Assembly (NCBI GenBank): GCA_003222395.1
Contig: QHWB01000066.1
Location: 1-52,000, forward strand
Length of the DNA stretch: 52,000 bases
Direction: 5' to 3'
Source of the DNA: Acidobacteriota bacterium
GTDB lineage: Bacteria > Acidobacteriota > Vicinamibacteria > Vicinamibacterales > CAVVIG01
Position 1 is the first letter of the stretch. Each line of letters starts with the position of its first letter. The notes under the pieces were generated by a model. It was not told where the DNA came from, searched no databases, and saw only the letters and a program-made list of their open reading frames with translations. A program made the translations under genes and the position numbers. Below are positions 42,820 to 48,830 of this stretch, piece after piece.

Positions 42820-43242
42820 TTAGTGGGCTTTGAGCAGCAGCACAGGCACGGTCACGAGGTGGCGCACGCGATCGGCGGTCGCGCCGTAGAGGAGATCCGA
42901 CAGGAAGCGGTGGCCGTGCGTCGACATCGCGATGAGATCGACGTTCTCGTCCTTCGCGGTCTTGATCAACTCGGTGGCGGGATCGCCCATCGCGAGCTGC
43001 GTGGTCACCCTCAGCCCCTCGCCCGTCAGGGTCGCGCACAAGCGATCGAGATACTCGCGATCGGTCTTCATCTCTTCCGACTCGCGCAGCTTCAGCTGAT
43101 TGTAGTTGCGCGCGACCCAGCCGTCCGCGACGTGGACCAGCAGCAGCTCGGCGCCGGTCAGCTTGGCGAGCGACGTCACGTGCTCGAGGATGGTGCGATC
43201 GGCGGCCGAGTTCTCGACGGCGACGAGGATACGTTTGTACAT
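42820..43242 (-). CDS. Universal stress protein (UspA family)
   Basis: 140 aa. The single Usp domain has MYKRILVAVENSAADR at the start, TGAELLLVHVADGW, and the ATP-loop region MSTHGHRFLSDLLYGATADRVRH near residues 104-126, corresponding to the Gx2Gx9G(S/T) nucleotide site. The last Gly/Ser pair is altered (YGATAD) but nucleotide binding is still plausible. It starts 12 nt after mntH on the same strand, so the two form an operon, linking a stress sensor to metal import. The protein is cytoplasmic and small dimers are typical of the family. Confidence 0.92.
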   Translation of the reverse strand: MYKRILVAVENSAADRTILEHVTSLAKLTGAELLLVHVADGWVARNYNQLKLRESEEMKTDREYLDRLCATLTGEGLRVTTQLAMGDPATELIKTAKDENVDLIAMSTHGHRFLSDLLYGATADRVRHLVTVPVLLLKAH

Positions 43243-43254
43243 GTGCGCCGGCGC

Positions 43255-44601
43255 TCACAGTCCGACGAACGTCTGATACAGCAGCCAGACGTTGAGCAGC
43301 GCGATGATAACCGCAACGCTCCACGCCAGCAGCTTCACCCACAGCGGGCTCACGAACACGCCCATCTTGTGCGGGTCGCTCGTGAACGCCACCAGCGGGA
43401 ACACGGCGAACGGCAGCTGCAGGCTCAGCACCACCTGGCTCAGGATGATGAGCGGTCCCGTGCCGCGCTCGCCGTACATCGCGACGACGATGATCGCCGG
43501 CACGATGGCGATGAGGCGCGTGATGAGCCGCCGCAGCCACGGGCGCAGGCGGATGTTGATGAACCCTTCCATCACGATCTGGCCGGCCAGCGTGCCGGTC
43601 AGCGTCGCGTTCTGGCCCGAGCAGAGCAGCGCCACCGCGAACAGCACGCTCGCCATCGTCGTGCCGAGGAGCGGCGAGAGCAGCTGATACGCGTCGCCGA
43701 TGTCGGCCACGTCCTGGTGGCCGGTGCCGTGGAACACCGCCGCGGCCATCACGAGAATCGCCGCGTTGATGAAGAGCGCCGACATCAGCGCGACCGAGGA
43801 ATCGATCGTCGAGTAGCGGATCGCTTCGGCCTTGCTCGGCGTCGTGTCGGCGTACTTCCGCGTCTGCACGATCGAGGAGTGCAGATAGAGGTTGTGCGGC
43901 ATCACCGTGGCGCCGAGGATGCCGATGGCGATGTACAGCATCTGCGAGTCGCGCAGGATGCCGCCGCGCGGGACGAAGCCGGTGGCGACCGCGGCGAGAT
44001 CGGGGCGCGAGAGCCACATCTCGATGGCGAACGACCCGGCGATGGCCAGGATGAGCCCGACGACGAGCGCTTCGACGTAGCGGAAGCCGCGGTGCTGGAG
44101 GAAGAGGACGATGAGGACGTCGAGCGCCGTCAGCGTGACGCCCCACGTGAGCGGCACGTGAAAGAGGAGGTTGAGCGCGATGGCGGCGCCGATGACCTCG
44201 GCGAGGTCGCACGCCGCGATGGCGATCTCGCAGAGCACCCAGAGGACGATGGTGACCGGACGCGAGTAGCTGTCGCGGCACGCCTGCGCCAGGTCGCGTC
44301 CGCTGGCGATGCCGAGGCGCGCGGCGAGCGCCTGCAGCAGGATCGCCATCAGGTTCGACACCATGATCACGCTGAGGAGCGTGTAGCCGTAGCGCGCGCC
44401 GCCGGCCAGGTCGGTTGCCCAATTCCCGGGGTCCATGTAGCCGACGGCCACCAGATACCCGGGGCCGGCAAAGGCGAAGAGCTTCCGCCAGAACCCCGCG
44501 CCCGCGGGGATGTCGATCGATCCGTGAACTTCAGGAAGGCTGACGCTGCCGGCCGGAAGACGCCAGCCGCGGGCCGTGGACGATTGAGTTTCGCCAGTCA
44601 T
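43255..44601 (-). CDS. mntH: Nramp-family Mn(II)/H+ symporter
   Basis: 448 aa with eleven membrane helices. The metal site residues are visible: helix 1 [17 protein letters not shown] (Asp and Asn of DPGN) and helix 6 [16 protein letters not shown] (Met-Pro-His). Other signatures are [35 protein letters not shown] and [14 protein letters not shown]. It imports manganese, possibly iron, across the inner membrane by proton coupling. An imperfect N-terminal extension of 40 residues is hydrophilic. It is co-transcribed with the Usp gene. The start is 8 nt after a perfect palindrome, the likely operator for a metal sensor. Confidence 0.94.
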   Translation of the reverse strand: MTGETQSSTARGWRLPAGSVSLPEVHGSIDIPAGAGFWRKLFAFAGPGYLVAVGYMDPGNWATDLAGGARYGYTLLSVIMVSNLMAILLQALAARLGIASGRDLAQACRDSYSRPVTIVLWVLCEIAIAACDLAEVIGAAIALNLLFHVPLTWGVTLTALDVLIVLFLQHRGFRYVEALVVGLILAIAGSFAIEMWLSRPDLAAVATGFVPRGGILRDSQMLYIAIGILGATVMPHNLYLHSSIVQTRKYADTTPSKAEAIRYSTIDSSVALMSALFINAAILVMAAAVFHGTGHQDVADIGDAYQLLSPLLGTTMASVLFAVALLCSGQNATLTGTLAGQIVMEGFINIRLRPWLRRLITRLIAIVPAIIVVAMYGERGTGPLIILSQVVLSLQLPFAVFPLVAFTSDPHKMGVFVSPLWVKLLAWSVAVIIALLNVWLLYQTFVGL

Positions 44602-44609
44602 CGCTGGTA

Positions 44610-44631
44610 ATTTTGATTACTCAAAATCATA
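44610..44631 (-). promoter_or_regulatory. mntH operator and -10 box
   Basis: A perfect inverted repeat ATTTTGA (44610-44616) TTAC TCAAAAT (44621-44627) ends 8 nt before the mntH start. On the minus strand TATGAT (44626-44631), one base from the -10 consensus, overlaps its edge, so transcription would begin inside the palindrome. This is the arrangement for a repressor responding to manganese (MntR or Fur/Mur class), by inference. Upstream of it begins the 116-bp direct repeat at 44632. Confidence 0.6.
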
Positions 44632-44747
44632 ACACAAGTACGAGGGGCGGCGGGTCCCGGTCCGACACCGGCTGCCCTGGCGGCCATCAATTACTTGGAA
44701 CGTTCGGACGCGTCGGGATGCCTCGCCCACTCAATCTTCGCATCGAC
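44632..44747. repeat. Left copy of the 116-bp direct repeat
   Basis: It starts one base beyond the -10 box of mntH and ends within the coding end of the hypothetical gene. Read on the minus strand it contains the frame VDAKIEWARHPDASERSK ending in TAA. It differs from the right copy only at 44658 (C for G). Confidence 0.9.
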
Positions 44748-45492
44748 GGACTGCAATCCCGTCCGCAAAGGCTACCGACGGGGCAATCTCGAGCTTCACG
44801 TTCACGTTGGGGTCATCGACTCGCGCTACGCCGATACGAGCTATTACTGCCTCGCTTTCTCCAACGCCCGTGCCGGTGTAGGAGAACGTCAGCCCTTTCG
44901 TATTGCGAATCGTGAGGATGGGATAGGTCTGGCCTGCTCCAGGGTCGAATGTGAACGCGTGTGGGTAAATAGTCGCGAGGTGCAGGACTCGGTGCTTGTC
45001 GGTATTCGAGAGGGACGCGAGTTGCCACAACCGGTCGTCTCTGAACTCATTCCTTCGGTGGTACGGCTGCACGCTCTCTATGATTGCTTGCGCGGCTGGG
45101 TCGATTCCTCGAATGCGGTGGCGTTGTCTATTGAACATCTCTGGGCCTTGGCCGGACTGTCCCTTCCGATTCACGTCTCCAATGATCGGGAATTGCGAAT
45201 CGCTTGCGATCTCTTCCGGCAGCGGATTCGTGTAGGCCGAGGCGAGTTCGAAAGCGAGATGGTCCAGACAGTTTCTGAAATTCTGGACGACATCACCGAT
45301 GATGAGCGAAAACGGTTCGGCGGGGATTTGCTTCGCGCGCGCCTTTATCAGGATTTGATTCGGGTCGTCCGGATCGTCTTCGGCCCACTCGGAATGACTG
45401 TCGGCTTCGTTGAACCAATTCCTCACATGACGACGGAACTCGTCCAAGTGATGACGCGCTCGACGGAACTTCAGGAGATGATTGGGAAACAT
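44731..45492 (-). CDS. Hypothetical protein, passenger of the transposase module
   Basis: 253 aa from the ATG at 45492 (MFPNHLLKFRRARHHLDEF); a TTG two codons earlier is possible. The start overlaps the ATG of the divergent 42-aa gene by two bases (CATG). The protein is soluble, with EPFSLIIGDVVQNFRNCLDH near residue 65, LWQLASLSNTDKHRVLHL near 160, and a beta-rich end. I recognise the pattern from hypothetical proteins of soil bacteria, but no function. The final codons RRCED fall in the left 116-bp repeat, so the natural C-terminus may have been replaced at the repeat boundary. Confidence 0.75.
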   Translation of the reverse strand: MFPNHLLKFRRARHHLDEFRRHVRNWFNEADSHSEWAEDDPDDPNQILIKARAKQIPAEPFSLIIGDVVQNFRNCLDHLAFELASAYTNPLPEEIASDSQFPIIGDVNRKGQSGQGPEMFNRQRHRIRGIDPAAQAIIESVQPYHRRNEFRDDRLWQLASLSNTDKHRVLHLATIYPHAFTFDPGAGQTYPILTIRNTKGLTFSYTGTGVGESEAVIARIGVARVDDPNVNVKLEIAPSVAFADGIAVRRCED

Positions 45493-45619
45493 GACCAAGA
45501 CTCAGAAGACAAAAAAGGGTGAGGAAATTCCGGTGCCGAAGCGTAGCGACTTCTTCAACGCCTTGAAGAAAGCCGCCACGCCCGAGAAGAAGTCAGAGCG
45601 TGGCCCGAAGCAGAAGTAA
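45491..45619 (+). CDS. Small basic protein (42 aa), passenger of the transposase module
   Basis: 42 residues, Lys-rich at both ends, with a core EEIPVPKRSDFFNALKKAA and tail KKSERGPKQK. I recall similar small basic proteins with a PVPxRxxFF core near IS1595-type transposase genes, which supports coding. The ATG at 45491 shares two bases with the ATG of the opposite gene, and its last 27 nt overlap the transposase gene end. No clear ribosome binding site precedes it (GGGAAAC at 7 nt). Function unknown. Confidence 0.55.
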   Translation: MTKTQKTKKGEEIPVPKRSDFFNALKKAATPEKKSERGPKQK

Positions 45620-46528
45620 CTGGAACCGGCCGCGCGCTTCGTGGCGCATGTTGTAGCGCCACGCGTATTCGTTCAGATAGCCCTGAAGATGCTTACGAGA
45701 GACAGAGTGATAGACGCCGCCGATACCACGCTTCACGAGAGACCAAAACCCCTCGATGGTATTCGTGTGGACGTCCCCACTCACGTAGACGCGTTCCGCA
45801 TGGCGAATCCGATGATGAACATAGCCTTTCCACGACAGGCGGTCATAGGACCGGTATTCATCGGTGTAGACCGTCGTCGCAGGCAGGACGCGTTCCTCGA
45901 TGTGTTCCATCAGGGTCGCGCGTTGCACGCTCCGGACGGGTGCCGCGAATACACGGCCCTGTCGCTGGACGATGCCGAGCACCGCCGTCTTATTGGAGCC
46001 AGACCCTGGGCGGCCAGTCCCCATGTGGCGCTGCTTGCCACCAACATAGGCTTCGTCAATTTCGACGGGTTTGTCCCCCCACAGGGGTCCGCCATCCTGC
46101 GTCATCAGCTTGTGCCGAATGAGGTGCGCCATGCGCCACGCGGTTTTGTAGGTGACGCCCAACTCGCGCTCAAGCTGCTTCGCGGAGATGCCGCATCGCG
46201 TGCTGGTCATCAGATACATCGCGTAGAACCACAGGTGCAGCGACGTCGAGGACTTGTGAAAGATGGTCCCGGCGGTCGGATGCAGATGGTGCCCGCACGC
46301 CGTGCAGGTCCACGACTGGCGCTGCTGCGATGTCTCATAGCGCGCGAACGGACGCACGTCGTCGCACTTGGGGCAATGGGCGTCTCGGCCGTTCGGGGCA
46401 TGGCGGGTGCGCCAGAGCCATAGCAGACAGGCCGCGTCATCGGGAAACTCTCGCTGAAAGTCCATCAGCGTGTAATCGGATTCCGAGGACTTGGCCCGAA
46501 CGGGGTTGTTGCGATTGACGGGCGGCAT
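45593..46528 (-). CDS. IS1595-family (ISXO2-like) transposase
   Basis: 311 aa. An N-terminal zinc ribbon (Cys52 and Cys55 in HCPKCDD, Cys75 and Cys78 in TCTACG) is followed by a helix with GISAKQLERELGVTYKTAWRM and a DDE-type catalytic domain: Asp158 in VEIDEAYVGG, Asp223 in VYTDEYRSYD, and HTNTIEGFWSLVKRGIGG with Glu259. Length and motif order are typical for the family, so the protein may be active. A -35/-10 pair precedes it. The start at 46528 lies 6 nt after the -10, which would give a near-leaderless message; the ATG at 46465 (MDFQREFPDD) is an alternative. Confidence 0.93.
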   Translation of the reverse strand: MPPVNRNNPVRAKSSESDYTLMDFQREFPDDAACLLWLWRTRHAPNGRDAHCPKCDDVRPFARYETSQQRQSWTCTACGHHLHPTAGTIFHKSSTSLHLWFYAMYLMTSTRCGISAKQLERELGVTYKTAWRMAHLIRHKLMTQDGGPLWGDKPVEIDEAYVGGKQRHMGTGRPGSGSNKTAVLGIVQRQGRVFAAPVRSVQRATLMEHIEERVLPATTVYTDEYRSYDRLSWKGYVHHRIRHAERVYVSGDVHTNTIEGFWSLVKRGIGGVYHSVSRKHLQGYLNEYAWRYNMRHEARGRFQLLLLRATL

Positions 46529-46534
46529 GGGAAG

Positions 46535-46563
46535 AGTATGGCCGAGAATGTTTATACAGTCAA
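46535..46563 (-). promoter_or_regulatory. Promoter of the transposase gene
   Basis: On the minus strand TTGACT (plus 46558-46563) and CATACT (46535-46540) are 17 bp apart, each close to consensus. Transcription would begin at or next to the ATG at 46528. Confidence 0.55.
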
Positions 46564-46575
46564 GGGATATTTACC

Positions 46576-46691
46576 ACACAAGTACGAGGGGCGGCGGGTC
46601 CGGGTCCGACACCGGCTGCCCTGGCGGCCATCAATTACTTGGAACGTTCGGACGCGTCGGGATGCCTCGCCCACTCAATCTTCGCATCGAC
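46576..46691. repeat. Right copy of the 116-bp direct repeat
   Basis: It lies between the transposase promoter and the degraded end of the acyl-CoA synthetase gene. Its minus-strand frame VDAKIEWARHPDASERSK continues upstream without a break into the 53-aa open frame at 46635-46796. Confidence 0.9.
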
Positions 46692-46796
46692 CTCTCGAGC
46701 GATCGCACGAACCAGGATCCTGTCGCTCGCGGTGTCGGACGAAAAGGAGCGCCGGCGAAAATCGTGTAAGGCGATGTCCGGTTTCGAATAGTCCAA
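46635..46796 (-). CDS. Possible small protein or gene remnant (53 aa)
   Basis: An open frame from a TTG at 46796 to TAA at 46635. The product starts MDYSKPDIALHDFRRRSF and ends REVDAKIEWARHPDASERSK, with a likely helix in the second half. It has no ribosome binding site and lies in the same DNA as the run-on of the synthetase frame. It could be a real small gene whose 3' end was copied into the left repeat, or the tail of a lost gene. I do not recognise it. Confidence 0.3.
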   Translation of the reverse strand: MDYSKPDIALHDFRRRSFSSDTASDRILVRAIAREVDAKIEWARHPDASERSK

Positions 46797-48402
46797 TACC
46801 GTAATAATCTACACACCCCAGTGATTTTGCCCGGCTCCGCTGCGGCACGCGACGGTAAAGGACGTGGATCACTCTGCGAGCTGATAGTCCTTGAGCGGCG
46901 AGGAACGACCGCAGGTCGGAGGGCGACGCGCTCGCGCCCGGCTTCAGGACGACCGCGGCGAGCGGACGCTCGCTCCACTTCGGATGATCGACGGGGATGA
47001 CTGCCGCTTCGGCGACGGCGGGATGACCCATGAGCGCGCACTCGAGCGCGACGGAGCTGATCCACTCGCCGCCCGACTTGATGACGTCCTTCGCGCGATC
47101 CTGCACCTGGATCGTGCCGCTCGCGTCGATCGTCACGATGTCGCCGGTCCTGAACCATCCGTCCGGCGTGAAGCGATCGCCGCAGTCGCTCCTGCCGTAG
47201 TACCCGCCGGCAATCCACGGCCCCCGCACCTCGAGCTCGCCCATCGTCTCGCCGTCCCACGGAACGAGCCCGTTGTCGCTTCTCGCGCGGATCTCGACGA
47301 ACGGCGCCGGCCGTCCCTGCTTCGCCCGGTACTTGAACACCGCATCGTCCGGGGCGCCGGCCATCGACGCGGGCACGTGCGCGCAGCTGCCGAGCGGGCT
47401 CATCTCGGTCATGCCCCACGCCTGGATGATGCGCATCCCGTGGCGCTTCTCGAACGCCTCGATGAGCGCCTGCGGCACGGCCGATCCGCCGACGAACATC
47501 ACGCGGATGCTCGAGAGGTCGTACTTCTTCGGACTGGCGTCGAGCAGCTGCAGCACGCCGATCCAGATCGTCGGCACGCCGCCGGTGATGGTGACGCGCT
47601 CGCGCTCGAACAGATCGAGGATGCTCGCCGGGTCGAGGTGCGGCCCCGGCATGACCTGCTTCGCGCCGGTCATCACCGAGGCGAACGGCATGCCCCACGC
47701 GTTGGCGTGGAACATCGGGACGATGGGGCAGACCGTGTCCTCTTCGCAGATGCCCATGACGCCCGCCTGCGTGAGGCCGAGCGTGTGGAGGACGATCGCG
47801 CGGTGCGAATAGAGCACGCCTTTGGGCGCGCCGGTCGTGCCGGTGGTGTAGCACATCGCGACCGCGGTGTTCTCGTCGGGCTCGGCCGGATCGGCGAGCG
47901 GAGGAGTCGAGGCGGCGAGCGACTCGTAGTCGAGCGCGCCGGCAGGCAGCGCGCCTGTCCCGAGCGGAGTCGAGGGACCGCCGACGACGATCTCGATCGG
48001 AACCTTCACCTGCGGGCGCACCTTCTCCCACAGCGGTAGCAGGCTGGCGTCGACGATCACCGCGCGGTCGTGCGCGTGGTTGACGATGTAGGCGAGCTCG
48101 TCGGGGTGGAGGCGCAGGTTGAGGGTATGGAGGACGCCGCCGAGGAGCGGGATGGCGAAGTAGGCCTCGAGGTGCGTGCCGTGATTCCACATCAGCGTGG
48201 CGACGCGCTCGCCGGGCTGAACGCCGAGGCCGGCGAGAGCGGCGGCGAGGCGGCGCGTGCGATCGGCCCAGTCGGCAATCGTGTAGCGGTGGAGCGATTG
48301 ATCGGGCTGGCGCGAGACGATCTCGCGCGAGCGGAACAGTTGTTCGGCGCGGCGGAAGATCGCCGACAGCGTCAGCGGGTAGTCCATCATCAGGCCGAGC
48401 AT
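46675..48402 (-). CDS. AMP-dependent acyl-CoA synthetase with a damaged C-terminus
   Basis: The start at 48402 has GGAGGG 8 nt upstream. The large domain is complete: P-loop CYTTGTTGAPKGVLYSH near residue 185, MFHANAWGMPFASVMTG, QAWGMTEMSPLGS and GWFRTGDIVTIDASG, with hinge DRAKDVIKSGGEWIS. It would activate medium or long fatty acids with ATP and CoA. The C-terminal domain breaks after SDLRSFLA: the PxTxTGKxxK segment with the catalytic Lys is missing, and the frame runs on as unrelated sequence to 46675. A different frame just there reads LKDYQLAE then stop (46869-46895), like the normal end of such enzymes. This points to an internal deletion, so the enzyme is probably impaired. Confidence 0.8.
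   Translation of the reverse strand: MLGLMMDYPLTLSAIFRRAEQLFRSREIVSRQPDQSLHRYTIADWADRTRRLAAALAGLGVQPGERVATLMWNHGTHLEAYFAIPLLGGVLHTLNLRLHPDELAYIVNHAHDRAVIVDASLLPLWEKVRPQVKVPIEIVVGGPSTPLGTGALPAGALDYESLAASTPPLADPAEPDENTAVAMCYTTGTTGAPKGVLYSHRAIVLHTLGLTQAGVMGICEEDTVCPIVPMFHANAWGMPFASVMTGAKQVMPGPHLDPASILDLFERERVTITGGVPTIWIGVLQLLDASPKKYDLSSIRVMFVGGSAVPQALIEAFEKRHGMRIIQAWGMTEMSPLGSCAHVPASMAGAPDDAVFKYRAKQGRPAPFVEIRARSDNGLVPWDGETMGELEVRGPWIAGGYYGRSDCGDRFTPDGWFRTGDIVTIDASGTIQVQDRAKDVIKSGGEWISSVALECALMGHPAVAEAAVIPVDHPKWSERPLAAVVLKPGASASPSDLRSFLAAQGLSARRVIHVLYRRVPQRSRAKSLGCVDYYGIGLFETGHRLTRFSPALLFVRHRERQDPGSCDRSRGRCED
47954..47976. repeat. Short dispersed repeat inside the synthetase gene
   Basis: A 23-nt tract starting CCTGTCCCGAGCGGAGTCGA encodes STPLGTG on the minus strand, in frame, in a surface loop of the synthetase. 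I recognise this sequence type as a common dispersed repeat of acidobacterial and other soil genomes; only one copy is seen here. Confidence 0.5.
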
Positions 48403-48486
48403 TGCGGGTCCCTCCGAACCGGGGGTGGTGGAGAGGCGGATTGTAAGCGAAGGGGGCGGCGGGCGCGAGCGGCGGGAACGATCTAC

Positions 48487-48512
48487 CCCGCGGGTAGCAG
48501 CTTCCCGCGGGA
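48487..48512. promoter_or_regulatory. Two CCCGCGGG palindromes in a divergent promoter region
   Basis: CCCGCGGG occurs at 48487-48494 and again at 48504-48511, centres 17 bp apart, in the 200-bp gap between the synthetase and a small HTH gene. On the minus strand TACAAT (plus 48440-48445) is a candidate -10 for the synthetase. They may be operator half-sites, but in GC-rich DNA chance is not excluded. Confidence 0.3.
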
Positions 48513-48602
48513 GAAGCGACAGTGCGGTGCAGAAGCGCGCAGCGTGCGTCCGATTTCGCGGTCGGACGCGAGGCATCGATCCTGCTCTTTATCGCGCGAA
48601 AA

Positions 48603-48830
48603 ATGGGGCGATCGTTTTTCGTGGACGATGCCGCCGCGCTGCTCGGGGTGTCGCGGCGGACGGTGTACTACCTGATTCGGGACGGGAAGCTGCGGACGAT
48701 CCGGACGATGTGCGGGTCGCAGCGGGTGCTGCTCGAGTCGATCGAGGAGCTGCTGCGGGCGCGGGTGCCTACACCACGAGCCGCTGCCGCTTCAGATACA
48801 GTCCCTTCCGGGAAATACCCAGAGCTTTAG
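48603..48830 (+). CDS. Small HTH protein (excisionase/MerR-like)
   Basis: 75 aa from the ATG at 48603; the frame opens at 48522 but the upstream part is promoter-like. Residues 5-50 (FFVDDAAALLGVSRRTVYYL, IRDGKLRTIRTMCGSQRVL) are a winged helix-turn-helix of the excisionase type that recognises DNA as a dimer or with partners. The last 20 residues are polar. Its 3' end overlaps the sigma-54 activator gene by 62 nt in convergent orientation. It may regulate the divergent synthetase; no target is known. Confidence 0.75.
   Translation: MGRSFFVDDAAALLGVSRRTVYYLIRDGKLRTIRTMCGSQRVLLESIEELLRARVPTPRAAAASDTVPSGKYPEL

Larger units (their letters stand above)
44632..46691. mobile_element. IS1595-type transposase module bounded by 116-bp direct repeats
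   Basis: Two direct copies of a 116-bp sequence (44632-44747 and 46576-46691; 115 of 116 positions identical) enclose three genes: a hypothetical protein, a 42-aa passenger and an IS1595-family transposase. The repeats are far longer than the 8-bp target duplications known for IS1595. I saw no obvious terminal inverted repeats. Integration by recombination or a composite event is more likely than simple IS insertion. Confidence 0.7.

Noticed and set aside
42730-44610. A plus-strand open frame of 626 codons opposite usp and mntH.
   Set aside because: Antisense to two clearly conserved proteins and of biased composition.
44695-45522. Plus-strand open frame of 275 codons covering the left repeat and hypothetical gene.
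   Set aside because: The opposite strand has a better protein (regular core, plausible start and conserved-looking segments). I could not exclude it fully, but prefer the minus strand.
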